From positions 8,491,764 through 8,555,763 of the forward strand of contig ML682008.1 in the NCBI GenBank assembly GCA_007922195.1: a stretch of DNA of 64,000 nucleotides, in the 5' to 3' direction. Shown in pieces: positions 44,111-54,625 of the stretch. This stretch comes from Podocnemis expansa (lineage: Eukaryota; Chordata; Testudines; Podocnemididae). Made by a program: the position numbers and the translations under genes. Under the pieces are notes generated by a model. That model was not told the DNA's origin. It worked only from the letters and a program-made list of their open reading frames with translations, and searched no databases. Positions within the stretch are counted from its first letter, which is position 1, and each line of letters opens with the position of its first letter.

Positions 44111-47100
44111 CAGTAATGAAAGGGGTAGGGTGTATTTGCTTTCATTTTCTTAACTTTTGTAGTCTAGAATTTCCTGGGAGGAAATCAGTACCTGAAAAGG
44201 TCTAGTGTCTGGAACACCAGGAGATAGGTTCTATTTTGAGAATCACATCTGTTAAAAATTAGAGTGACGTCTAAGTGGCATACTGGTTTGTGTGTTATAT
44301 GCCTACATGCATTAACTCTTGCCTGAAATATTGAATTTTTCTAATATTTGGTCCACGTGGGACATGAACAAGGTAGTAAATATATTTAAGATAAAGGCTG
44401 TCGGAAATGAGCAATTACCTGATTGGAGAAGACATGGTGACTCCCCTCTGATTCTTGTTCTATAGATGAAGCAGAAGTGCCTCCTTCTCATATTGCTCTT
44501 TTTCTAGCAGAGCCTATTTTTCTCACATAAATTCAGCTGCATCTAGTTTCTAAGTGGCACATGCACGTGTGTGAAAATTGGTGGATCTAACCACTTGGGC
44601 CATTAAGTTATACAAGGTCAGCTTATGCCATCAAAGCAGATGGCTGTGTTAGGAATTGAGCAAAATCATGCTGCCCCACAGCAGACCTAGGAAGCATGGT
44701 GCCTCTTCCAGATCCTTTCTTCTCTGCTGCACCCAGTCTGCTCCATGGACCTGGGTGGAAGAGCTTGATCTATGTCCCTGGCTTTCACCACTCTGGAGTG
44801 TGCTGCTTCTCTAGGTATACCAGGAAGAAGTAATCTCCGTTCTCCTTTGAGTTCAGAGACTGCAGTTGTGTGTGCCCTTGTAGGGGGAGGTAGAGGGCTT
44901 TAAAGTTTCTTGTCATCTCTTTGTGTCCCCTCTACACCCTAACTTATCCATATGTGGTGTATCCCACTCAAACTGAGTATGTGTAATTGCATATTTCCAT
45001 CTTTCAAAATCAGGCCCATGCAATGTACTCTTCAGGATTGTAGATATTTCATGCAGACAGTGGCCAGAACCTGTGTAGAATTTATGCATTAATTTAGAAT
45101 CCACGGTGCAACATATAGACTTAAAAGGACAGGTTTATGCGACCAAATTTGTCCCTGTTGTTTTCTGAAATCGATGGACTACACTAGGGATGAATTTGTT
45201 CTTGTAAGTAATGGCATTTGGAAGATGTCACAGCAAAAGGACCCTGTTTACAAAGCAATAGAGTCCCATTAAAATGTGTAATCTCTTCCATGACAGGATA
45301 TGGATTTGATTTCTGATTCTCCAAGAAATAAAATAACTGATGCCTGCATTGGTAGATAAGGCCAGCAGACAGTCATGAGGAAATATGATGTCTAAAAAAA
45401 TGTTTGACTGTAGATTTCTGCCGGGGGGACTGGAAGTACTTTTTTTAAAAAACAAATAACAAACAAGCAAAAGCAAAAACCAAATGGATGAAATTTTGTA
45501 AATCCCTCAAAATCAACAGTAAGTCAGACAAATACAGCATCGAGAGGCTGAGAAAGACAGATAGCAGGTAAACTTCTGCAAGTCTCCCCTGCCAAAATAA
45601 CTGATGCTTACCAAGAAGTCTAAGCTTCTGTGGGTAAAATACATAGCTTACAAATTCTTCAGCTGCTAAGAACTTTGTAAAGGGAGAAGAGGGGACAAGG
45701 GAAATGAAGCCTTTTCACTCCATTTCTGTTTTGTGAATGTTGCATATTTTCCCTCTCGCTATTGCATTAAACTTATTAACTATCATGTCCAATCAGAGGG
45801 AGAGTCTCAAATTTAGTTGTTAATTTTTTTCTTAACTGATATGACTTACTTTGTTTTCATTTGTTATTATTTCTTTTTTTTTTCTTTTGATTATGGCTAG
45901 GGTGCTCAAAAACTGGAAGTGGCCCAACCTCTTTTGACAACTGAGAGGGACTGCTAAGTACAATAACTCTGCAATAACCTTATAGCCATTTTGTAATTCT
46001 TTCTTCCCTGTAAACTGTGCCTCAAGTATTTGTATACTACGGTACTTTAGAGAATAAGCATTGGTTTTCTGTAAATAGTAGAAGGTGAAATGTGCCATGT
46101 GCATGTAGGTACAAAGCAAAATGATCCTTCTGTTGAGCATCTCTCTTAAAAGCTATTTCCCAATATTCTTTACAGAGTAAAATAGTCTCAGAACTAAATA
46201 AGAAATAAAAGGAGGAAGAAAAAAGTAAGAGGAATATAACAGGGGAGGAGGGAATGTGTTCAGCTATGATTTGAAATGAGATAGTCAATAAAGCAGAGGC
46301 ATAAAAGGAAGCTCATCTGAAGAGCACGAGCTGCAGATCGTGATGGCACCAGCAGTCTTACGATTCTATGGTGCTAGTACCTTGCTGTTCCTTTAATGAG
46401 ACCTGTGCAGAAACATGATGTAACACCTATCAGTATATGTAATATAGTTAATTATACCATTTCAAGCTGCGATCTCATCAGATCATGGATGATGAATAGT
46501 GTTGAACTAAGCCAGAAATGGATGAAAGACCCCTCACAGGGAAATGCAAATACTTCAGAAAGTCTTTCTTCTTAACACTTAACACTCGGAGTTAGAATTG
46601 AAGTATCATGGCCCATCATGGCATTGGTGGGTTGGGCAGTTTACTGCTGGAGACATTAACTTCGTGGTTATTAAAAATCGTATGACACTTTGGAATACTC
46701 CTGGTGGATGTTCCTACTGTTTTCTTAAAAATACACTTGAAAATAATGTTTTACCACACCTAAAACCCTCCTAGAGTTTAATCTGGAAAGCATCAGCACC
46801 ACTATTGCAGCTTCCACTCTCCTCAATCCATTCTGCCCTGTGAAACCTCAGAAGGGCCCAGATCCTTGGTTCATTCCATGCATATTTTTGAAGGAGGAAA
46901 AGGTATAAAGCTCTGTTTCAGGGTGCTGACCCTTTGCAGTTAGGTATCTGACAGGTTTCTGCTTAAGTGCCTGTGCTCTCCAGGTTCCTTTGTGTTGTTT
47001 TGTTGTCCAGTTGGTGTTTTTATTAATTTGCTCATGTACAGCTGATCCAAAGCCAGAGAACTCAAATAGATATCTTTCTCAGTCTGTATGGTGGAGGATC

Positions 47101-47852
47101 AAACTCTTACCTAAACATTTAAAAAAAAAATCTGTTAAATCGAGTTATGTTTCACAGCATCTAGTATGTATATGTTGAAAAAGAGTGTGAAATAAAACTA
47201 TGCTACAGCTTTTATGGAAAAAGAGTTCAAAACTGTGAATGTGTGTTTTGGGTGGGAGGGTATAAAGTAGGAAATTCCCTTCCCTCTCACCAGTTCCACA
47301 TAGATGAGTACCTGGACATACCATCTGCAAGTGGGAAAGAAATTAGTCCTGTCAATGGACCCAACTAGGGAAACCATCACATGAGTAAGGATTACACTCA
47401 TGATACTAAGTTTTACAGACTCGCACCCATAATTACATGAGGTATTTTTTCAAGTTAAAAGGGAATCTCAAATAACATAAAATAAAGTTAGTATTTTCTC
47501 AAAAACAAGCAAAGCTAGTATAGGAGGAAAATATCTGCTCTATTGGATAATTTATAATCCAAAGCATTCCCCTATATTAAGACTGTTAGTGCGCAGACTT
47601 GTTTCATGTAATCTAATCAACCATTTACATGCTCACAGGTTATTCCTTCTTTTAACACATTTATAATAGTAGTTCAATCTTCTACATATATTGTCTTTCT
47701 TAATACCTGCCATCAAAGCCTCTTCTTAAATAAACTGCAGTGTGAAGAAGCCATTTGAGAATCAAAGGCTAATTAAAAAGCTCTTAATTAAAGAAAAATG
47801 TTAGCCCACAAATGTGTTAGCACAAACGAGTTTGAGGCCTGTTCACACTGAA
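44111..47852. other. AT-rich unique sequence; no gene recognised
   Basis: Frames of up to 102 codons on the minus strand near 45832-46288 overlap one another and show no domain. No repeat class was assigned. Confidence 0.4.
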
Positions 47853-48445
47853 TCATTGGCATGTAGGGCTGGAAGAATCCCCAAATATCTTCTGGTCCAG
47901 CCCCCTGCACAGAGGCAGGACTAGGAATAGCTAGTCCCTGCAGAAGTTTGTCTAATCCAGTGTTTCTCCATGGAAAACTGATGTGCCTCAGACACAGCAC
48001 AGGTGTTCCTTGAATGACCCACCATATCGCTCTCCATTAGGGATGGGGAAGGAGGAGTTTTATGCCCCAGCCACAACAAAGCTTCCAGGCATGTGGCAGC
48101 GGACATTGACACACATCTGGAAGCTTTGCTGTGATTAAGGCATTTTAAATCTCCTGCCACTGTTTCCAGCTTTTTGGAGAATGTTTTCTTCAGGTGTTCC
48201 TTGTAAAATAATTAATACCTTTATGTGTTCCCTGGCCCACTGAAGGTTGAGAAACACTGGTCTAACCTATTCTTAAAACCTCCTTTGATAGGAATTCCAC
48301 AGATAGCCCAGGAAGTATTCTAGTACTTAAATATCATTATAATTAAAAAGTTTGTCCAAATAGCTAACCTAAATCTTCCTTGCATCAGATTAAGCCCATT
48401 ACTTCTTGCCCTACCTTCAGTGGACATGAAAATAAACAGATCACC
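47853..48445 (-). mobile_element. CR1 LINE 3' fragment split by a hAT-type element
   Basis: The + strand shows GTAGGGCTGGAAGAATCCCC and CTTCTGGTCCAGCCCCCTGCAC (47889-47910), then, after the insert, TCTAACCTATTCTTAAAACCTCCTTTGATAGGAATTCCACAGATAGCCCAGGAAG (48261-48315) and AATCTTCCTTGCATCAGATTAAGCCCATTACTTCTTGCCCTACCTTCAG (48371-48419). These are consecutive parts of the CR1 3' region in reverse complement. Confidence 0.85.
47950..48267. mobile_element. Non-autonomous hAT-type element inside CR1
   Basis: The element (47958-48259, 302 bp) starts CAGTGTTTCTCCATGG and ends GGTTGAGAAACACTG, giving inverted ends of about 11 bp with a short gap. Flanks GTCTAATC and GTCTAACC form an 8-bp duplication with one transition. 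Deleting it joins the two CR1 halves cleanly. Confidence 0.82.
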
Positions 48446-48510
48446 ATCCTTTTTATACCACCCCTTTCTCACACTGTCTGGAATGGCTCATGACTGTGCA
48501 TGCCTACCTC
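48446..48510. other. Short spacer between CR1 and PLE
   Basis: Nothing recognised. Confidence 0.4.
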
Positions 48511-48603
48511 AGAGCAGTTCCAGAGGGGTAGCTGTGTTGGTCTACTTCAGCAAAACAAACAAAGAGTCCTTGGCTCTTTTAAAGACTAACAAATTTATTG
48601 ATC

Positions 48604-48642
48604 ACATGAGCTTTTGTGGTGAAATCTCATTTTGTCAGATGC
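48604..48642 (-). ncRNA. Hammerhead-like motif, decayed
   Basis: On the minus strand: CTGACAA (G8 to A), a weak ATGAG/CACCA stem and AAAA for GAAA. Recognisable only by homology. Confidence 0.35.
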
Positions 48643-48921
48643 CTAAAAAAGGAAAACTTACAGTATGGGAGGGGAAAATAAATGCAATGAAGTTTGTGAC
48701 AGGATCAGGTTAGAATATTGCAGCAAATGAAACAAGTTGTTTAGATTCAAACAATGTGGAACAGCTGGGCAGGTAGGGAGGCTGACAAAGGGAAAAATTA
48801 CTTTTTGTGATTAGAAAGTCAACAGATACATCTATTCAAACCCAAGTAAATGGTGTCAAATTTGCATATGCATTCTAACGCTGCCATTTCTCTTTGAAGC
48901 TTTGATTTAGACTTACCCTGT

Positions 48922-49110
48922 TTAAGTACTGTAATGGCAATATCCTTCGCAGAGTGAGCAGCAAGATTGAAGTGTTCCTCTGTTTGTTTTTTGAGTGTTG
49001 CCGTATCTGATATCAGATTTGTGTCCTTTTATTATTTTGCTTAGAGACAGTCCTGTTTGTCCAATGTATACGGCAGAGGGGCATTGTTCACTCGTGATGG
49101 CATATGTCAC
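48922..49110 (-). pseudogene. GIY-YIG endonuclease fragment of PLE
   Basis: The 62-codon frame has TYAITSEQCPSAVYIGQTG (the GIY and YIG strands) and the following SLSKIIKGHKSDIRYGNTQK. The residues after that are out of frame relative to the intact copy, and the conserved late Glu/GLN part is lost. Upstream codons matching the zinc-motif region exist in decayed form to about 49330. Confidence 0.8.
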
Positions 49111-49421
49111 ATTAGTGGATAAGCAGGTGAATGAGTCCTTGATGGAGTAGCTGTTTTGATTAGGTCATATAATGGTGTCATTTGTGCAGATACGTGGGCA
49201 GAGATGGCAATGGGATTTGTTCCAGGAATACATTCCTGCCTTAGTATTTCTGTTGTATTGTCTGTAGTTTCTGGTGAGCATCTGCTTAAGGTTGGGGAGA
49301 TGTCTCTACTTGAGGAGAGGTCTACCTACCAAGGCTTGAGAGAGTGAGGGATCATTTTGTAGATTCTTAGATGAAGTGCTGTAGAGGTTTCACTTGGGGT
49401 CTGGAAGGTGATGAGCAGTGG

Positions 49422-49505
49422 TGTTCTGTTTCAAGTGGGCAGGTGTGTTAGTCTAGTAAAGCAAAATAAAGCAAGGAGATTCCTTGCTTTTTTTGATGTT
49501 CTGTT
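49422..49505. mobile_element. 66-bp insertion of a PLE-tail-like sequence inside a PLE, with 9-bp duplication
   Basis: TGTTCTGTT occurs at 49422-49430 and again at 49497-49505, and the PLE sequence is continuous if one copy plus the insert is removed. The insert contains GTGTTAGTCTAGTAAAGC, like the terminal PLE sequence, and a 10-bp hairpin AAAGCAAGGA-GAT-TCCTTGCTTT. Confidence 0.65.
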
Positions 49506-49550
49506 GTTTTCTTTGTTGGGCTTGTCCTGTAGTAGTTGACTACCTCTAAT

Positions 49551-50239
49551 GATATCATCATAGGTCTGGATGCTGAGGGGGACAGTACAGGGGGGCTGAA
49601 TGATGGGGGACATCCTGGTGAGGGGCTGGGGGGCATTTTCTTATTGGGTGCAAGATGGGCAGTCCCTGGCAAGGGAATAGGTGTTCTGCACTGGGCAGGA
49701 CTCCCCATCTTTGCAGGCAGGTTCTGTAGCTTAACTCCACAGGCACTCGGTCCAGCAGTGTGGAAGGGAGAGTGCCCATACATCATGCCATACCACCCTT
49801 ATAGTAAATGAATTAATTTCAACAGTTAGCAGTTTGACTTATTGTGCTGTTTTGAAATGCTGCTGGTAGAGATTTGCCAGGGTTGAAATGAAAAGTATTA
49901 TATTGATTTGAATCATACTGATGTCATATAACAAATAATAAACCCTATTTTTCTAGATGCACAGGTAATATATGTATTGTGAGGATGCAGCTCACATAAC
50001 ACACAGAGAACTTTACATGCGGGCTACAGTGGCTTTAAACTCTCTAGTCCTGTTTGTCTCATAGACCAAATGAACTTTATGATTCAGTGGTCACTAACAC
50101 CAAAAATCACATCACATTTAGGTTGTTTCCAGTCCAAAGAGTCCAGTTACTTGCCACAGATCAGCTGGTACTCTAGATCTTACACCAAAGAGATCACTGG
50201 CAGTCAGTTTAGTTAGTAAACTAAATAAATATTGATTAG
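49551..50239. other. No gene recognised; GC-rich first half
   Basis: 49556-49790 is GC-rich with overlapping short frames on both strands (91, 112 and 73 codons), none with a recognisable domain. The rest is ordinary AT-rich DNA. Confidence 0.35.
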
Positions 50240-51265
50240 CCAGTGTAACTGGGCACTGTGGCCTCCCTCAGAGCAGGGGCCGGAGGAACACCGCACCTGG
50301 TCAGACTGGGGAACTGCAGGCACCAGGGCCCGGAAGAAGAGGGGTGGAACCAAGGCAGGAAGAGGAAGTATAAAAACCCCAGCCAGCAGCTCAGTTGGGG
50401 CTGAGCTGCTGAAAGGGAAGGATGTGCCTTCAGGGTGGCAGCCCAGGCTTAGCCATGTGGAGAACACAGCCTTCTCCAGCGGGCAGGCCATATGGCCCAC
50501 CCAGCCTCTTGGGACCAGGTGACTGGGAGGGGAACCATGAGGCCACCAATTGGGGAGGGCACCCCAGGGCCTGCAGGGGCCCTGACCAGCTGCCCTGTGC
50601 TGGGATTGACTCTCCAGCCCATCAAGGAGATGGACATAGACCCCTACATCCCCTGAGACCTGGAGGAGCTCCCCTTGGCTGTGGGGGAGCTGCTGGCAAC
50701 ATAGGGGCCAAACACCGTGGAGGAGTTGCCCAGTGCAGATGGGCCAGAGGGACTACCGGACCTGCCACCCATGGACACGGAGGGGTTCACCGGGATCCCA
50801 CAAGCATTCTACAAGGGAGACCACGAGGATGGTTACTCCCCCTGGAAATAGGTAGCCAGGGCTGGTTTGGAGGAAGTAACCCAGGGAGGGTGGAATGCCA
50901 GGCCATGCCACAGGGCAGCCATGCCACAGGGTGTTTTGGTTGGAGCCCCGCTGACCCAGAGGCAGAGCCCTTCCATCTCTGCCTAGGGCCCTGTGCTGAG
51001 ATGCAGTGCCTACATCTCCCTCCTCAACCCCTTTTTGGCTAGAAGCAAGCTGAGTAATCCCTGACTGCCTAAGCTGGCCACAGACTTGGTGCTTGCCCGC
51101 CCCACCTGGGGGCCGGTGCCATAGACTTGGCGCTTGCCCGCTGCAAAGGCAATGTTCGGCCCCCGGAAGGGATGCCTCCTCCAGCTAAATCCCCAGAACC
51201 ACCAGTCGGGGGTGCCCTCCCCATGGGCCAGAGAGGGTTGATGGCTTACAGCCAGGAATAGGAAA
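50240..51265 (+). mobile_element. GC-rich retroelement-like block (LTR/leader) with TATA box
   Basis: This is the most GC-rich kilobase of the window. A good TATA box, TATAAAAA, lies at 50369-50376, followed by GCAGCTCAGTTGGGGCTGAGCTGC, which contains an inverted repeat (AGCTCAG/CTGAGCT). Frames overlap on both strands. The reading at 50630-50851 is described separately. CAGACTTGGTGCTTGCCCGC (51081-51100) is nearly repeated at about 51124-51142. No TG/CA ends or duplication could be fixed; the LTR assignment is inference from promoter and composition. Confidence 0.4.
50630..50851 (+). pseudogene. Decayed 73-residue acidic reading frame in the GC-rich block
   Basis: From ATG at 50630 to TAG at 50849-50851 there are 73 codons interrupted by TGA (after residue 8) and TAG (after residue 24). 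Each is one C-to-T change from a sense codon (CGA or CAG). The reading is strongly acidic and Pro/Leu-rich with repeated EELP-type segments (DLEELPLA, VEELPSA) and ends FYKGDHEDGYSPWK. Its ordered composition differs from the overlapping frames. I do not recognise the family. It may be an old retroelement leader ORF or chance. Confidence 0.3.
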
Positions 51266-51599
51266 TGATAATTATTGAGAAGTTAAAGCAGGTGCATGAG
51301 TGAACCACAGCGTATAATTTCAAATTGTGGCAGTGATGTAGTATACTGCCAGTTTCCCAAAAAATCTTTTCAGCATTTCTTGATTGTTTCTGGGGCTCTC
51401 TACTCTGCATCTGGTACACTTCCCTCTAAGGATTCAAACAATCCGGAGATTCAGGATCTTTCCATACTAACAGCTTCTTCTAACAAAAAACAAGCTGACA
51501 GTATCACAACCCACTTGAATTTTCCTTTAATGATGGAGAGTGAGGGTAATCCAACTCAGTGACCACTTGTTTTCAAATGAGCACTTTTCTGTTAAGGTT
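51266..51599. other. Sequence preceding PLE pseudogene; boundary unclear
   Basis: The frame 51296-51562 has no recognised PLE motif and its origin is unclear. The true 5' limit of the PLE may lie inside this stretch. Confidence 0.3.
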
Positions 51600-52985
51600 C
51601 TTCATTTGGATTCCACAAGGTTTCTTTTTTCTTTGATGGCTGGTTTGATACCCAGTGTAAATGTAGTCCTGTGGAACCTCCTCCCTAAAATCCATAAAAA
51701 AGGAAACCCTGGACGCCCTATCATCTCAGGTGTTGGCACTTTTACAGAAGGTTTATCTGGCTGTGTGGACTCCCTCCTCAGACCTTATGCTATCAACACA
51801 CCTAGGTATCTTCAAGACATCACAGAATTCCTGAGAAAAATCCAGTCCATTGTTGAGCTTCCAGAAAATACCCTTCTGTCCACTATGGATGTAGAAGCTC
51901 TTTGTAACAACATCCCACATTAGGATGGATTACAGGCTATTAGAAGAACCACCCCAGATGATGCCACCGTACCCCTCATGGCTGAACTTTGTGACTCTGT
52001 ACTCACCCACAACCATTTCAGATTTGAGGATAAGTTACAGCTGCAAGTTGGTGGCACTGCTATGGGAACCCACATAGCCCCACAATATGCCAACATTTTT
52101 ATGGACTGCTTAGAACAATGTTTCCTCAAGTCTCATCCCAAAGAACCTCTCCTCTACTTATGCTACACTGATGACATCTTCAGCATCTGGACCCATAGTA
52201 GGGATGCCCTTGAAGATTTCCATAGAGATTTCAACAATTTCCACTCCACTATTAAACTTAACCTGGAACACTCCACACAGGGGATATACTTTCTGAACAC
52301 TACAGTACAAATTAGGGATGGACACATAAGCACCATCCTATACTGAAAACCTACTGATCGGTGTAGTTACCTACAGCCCTTAAGCTTTCATGCTAAACAT
52401 ACCACATGACCCATTGTCTACAGCCAAGCCCTAAGATATAACCACATTTGCTCTGATCCCTCAGAGAGAGACAGAGACTTTCAGGATCTCTCTCAAGCAT
52501 TCTTAAAACTACGTTACCCAGCTGTGGAAGTGAAGAAACAGACTGACAGAGCCAGCCCGAAGTGAACTGCTACAGAAGAAGCCCAAGAAAGAAAACAACA
52601 GAACTCCCTTAGTCATTACCTACAATGCCCAAGTCAGACCTCTATAACCCATCCTCAGGGATCTACAGCATATTCTACAAGATGATCCATCACTCACTCA
52701 AGCCTTGGGAGACAGGCCTCTCGTCGCTTACAGACAGCTCCCCGCAACCTTAAACAGATGCTTACCAGCAACCACAGACCTAACAGAACCTTTAAAGCAG
52801 GCACATATCCTAGCAAGAAACCATGCTGCCAACTTTGCCCACCTATCTGCACAAAAGACACTATTACAGGACCTAATAAAACCAGCTACTCCATCAAAGG
52901 CTCATTCACTTGTTCATCCACCAACGTGATTTATGCCATCATGTGCAAGAAAGTTCCCCCCCCCGCCTTATATAGTGGACAAACA
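51600..52985 (+). pseudogene. PLE reverse transcriptase-endonuclease pseudogene, truncated in the GIY-YIG domain
   Basis: One reading frame runs through 51600-52985 with stops at 51921, 52344 and later, plus one frameshift near 52742. LLPKIHKKGNPGRPIISG (about 51684-51737) and TFTEGLSGCVDSLLRPY are the PLE reverse-transcriptase fingers/palm signature. LSTMDVEALCNNIPH is motif A, and QVGGTAMGTHIAPQYANIFM precedes the catalytic YTDD (52164-52175). A later segment matches the linker and zinc-motif region of the copy at 1-378. The endonuclease starts VIYAIMCKK and breaks off after SGQTG (52985), where the sequence changes to CR1. This is the only copy here with the polymerase domain; in an active element it would reverse-transcribe the RNA after endonuclease nicking. 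All parts are non-functional. Confidence 0.88.
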
Positions 52986-53409
52986 GGACATTTGAAAATT
53001 ATTTTCAGTTACCTCCTCAAACTTCTTTTCTTAAAACTAAACATGACACACATTTTTTTAAACTTTTTCTCACAGATCAGGTTTTCTAGACATACTCTCC
53101 TCTGTAATCTCTCTAGTGTCTGCATTTTTCCTAAAATATGTTATCCAGGGTAGGAAATAGTGCTCCAGGTGAGGCATCACCTGTGCCACATGGCCCAGGA
53201 CAGTTACCACCTGCATCTTACACACAAAACTTCCATTAATACATCCCAAAATTATATATGTCTATTAGCAACTCCATCACATTGTTCACTCATATTCAAT
53301 TTGTGATCCACTACAAGTCCCCAACCCTTTTCAGCAGAACTGCCACCTTGCCATTTATTTCCCATTCTGTAGTTACGCACTTCAAGTCAGTAGGGCCTGA
53401 TGATATGCA

Positions 53410-53911
53410 CCCTAGAATTGTGGTTATGAAACTTTTTTTCTCATGACCCAGTTGAAAAAAAATATTTATGACCATGACTAAACACAGTCATAAGTTTCCT
53501 GTGGCTGCTATTCCTGTGTGGAAGCAGCCGCGGAAAGTTTGAAAGGGCGCCGGCTGTCCCACTTCTACCTTCACCCCAGGGCAGCCTGCATCCTTTAAAG
53601 TTTCCCGCAGCTGCTTCCATGCAGGGGTGGCAGCCGTGGGAAATTGACAAGGATGCCAGCCACCTGAGTAGTCAGTTTTTAGCGGAGCAGCCAGCATCCT
53701 TGTCAGTTTGTTGGCTGCTACCCCTAGGTAGAAGCAGCCATGGAAAATTGACAGGACACCAGATGCCCTGGGCTGCGGGTAGAAGCTGGACTCCCAGCAT
53801 CCGTTTGAACCCCCACCACAAGCTGTAGCTGCAGTGCTGCAACCCAGTACCAATGGGTCTGCGACCCAGTACTGGGTCACAACCTGTGGTTTGACAACCA
53901 CTGCCCTAAGA
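53410..53911. mobile_element. Non-autonomous hAT-type element inside CR1 (+)
   Basis: The element (53418-53903, 486 bp) begins TTGTGGTTATGAAAC and ends GTTTGACAACCACTG. The end's reverse complement, CAGTGGTTGTCAAAC, matches at 12 of 15 positions. CCCTAGAA (53410-53417) and CCCTAAGA (53904-53911) form an 8-bp duplication with two differences. The interior contains repeated GGCAGCCATGGGAAATTGACA-like units (about 53627-53650 and 53733-53753), so part of it is internally duplicated. Confidence 0.7.
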
Positions 53912-53946
53912 TACTCAAGGAGCTGACTCAGCAGATATCTGAGCCA

Positions 53947-54300
53947 TTGGCTATTATCTTTGGAAAAACATGGAAGACTGGAAAGGTCCCAGAGGACTGG
54001 AAAAGAGCAAATATTGTGTCCATCTATAAAAAGGGAAATGATGATAATCCAGGGAATTATAGACCAGTCAGTTCAGCCTCTGTACCAGAAAAAGTAATGG
54101 CACAAATAATTAAGGAATCAGTTAGCAAACATCTAGAAAAGAATAAGGTGTTAAGTAATAGTCAGCATGGATTTGTCAAGAACCAATCATATTAAACCAA
54201 TCTGATAGCTTTCTATGACAAGGTAGCAAGCCTTGCGGATAGAGGGGAGCCAGTAGATGTAGTATATCTAAATTTTAGTAAGGTTTTTGATATGGTTTCA
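53947..54300 (+). pseudogene. CR1 reverse transcriptase N-terminal fragment
   Basis: The 82-codon frame at 53947-54195 carries GKVPEDWKRANIVSIYKKGN, the PGNYRPVS motif and KNKVLSNSQHGF; a TAA at 54193-54195 ends it. Motif A follows in the same frame in decayed form. This is the finger/palm part missing from the other CR1 copies of this window. Confidence 0.85.
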
Positions 54301-54625
54301 TATTACTTTCTTATTAACAGAGTAGGGAAGTACAATCTAGATGGAGTTACTATAAGATTAATGCAGAACTGGTTTTTATAACCACTCCCAGAGAATAGTT
54401 ATCAGTGGTTCACAGTCATACTGGAAGGGCATAATGAGAGGAGTACAGCAGGGTACTGTACCCAATGACCTCTCAAGGGTCCTTCCACTTTCTCTGTTTT
54501 TATTTTTCCTTTGTAAGTGTAGTATTTGTCTATATTGAATTTTATCTTGTTGATTTCAGACCAGTTCTCTGATTTGTCAAGTCTTTGTACTTGTCAGTAT
54601 TTATAGGAAGGCTCCTTTGTATTAC

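Larger units (their letters stand above)
48512..49550 (-). mobile_element. Penelope-like element, 3' half, with a nested 66-bp insertion
   Basis: On the minus strand the order is the linker region (from about 49550, interrupted by the insert at 49431-49496), the zinc-motif region, the GIY-YIG domain (frame 48922-49110), the 3' UTR, a decayed hammerhead-like motif (48604-48642) and the terminal tail (CAGAGGGGTAGCTGTGTTGG on +, 48523-48542). Its order matches the copy at 1-910. Confidence 0.85.
53391..54499 (+). mobile_element. CR1 LINE (+) nested in CR1 (-), itself carrying a hAT-type element
   Basis: It begins in the reverse-transcriptase coding region (GPDDMHPRI at about 53394-53420), is broken by the hAT-type element at 53418-53903, and continues (53904-54195) as WKTGKVPEDWKRANIVSIYKKG, NYRPVS and QHGFVKNQSY. 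Decayed motif A follows (VVYLNFSKVFDMVS, about 54259-54300). The copy jumps from about 54455 to the 3' end (ATGACCTCTCAAGGGTCCTTCCA), a sizeable internal deletion. Confidence 0.85.
53030..54625 (-). mobile_element. CR1 LINE (-), split by a nested CR1 (+)
   Basis: 53030-53390 on + shows reverse-complement CR1 coding sequence: CACAGATCAGGTTTTCTAGACAT, GTGCTCCAGGTGAGGCATCACCTG, ACATTGTTCACTCATATTCAATTTGTGATCCAC and CCTTTTCAGCAGAACTGCCACCTTGCCAT. It resumes at about 54510 with TTTCCTTTGTAAGTGTAGTATTTGTCTATATTGAATTTTATCTTGTTGATTTCAGACCAG (54511-54570). The two halves are adjacent in CR1, so the 53391-54499 block was inserted between them. The left end touches the broken PLE at 52985. Confidence 0.8.

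Noticed and set aside
51060..51150. Direct repeat CAGACTTGGTGCTTGCCCGC / TAGACTTGGCGCTTGCCCGC as a possible regulatory tandem
   Set aside because: Only two units in a GC-rich retroelement-like block; recorded in the block entry but not called as a regulatory site.
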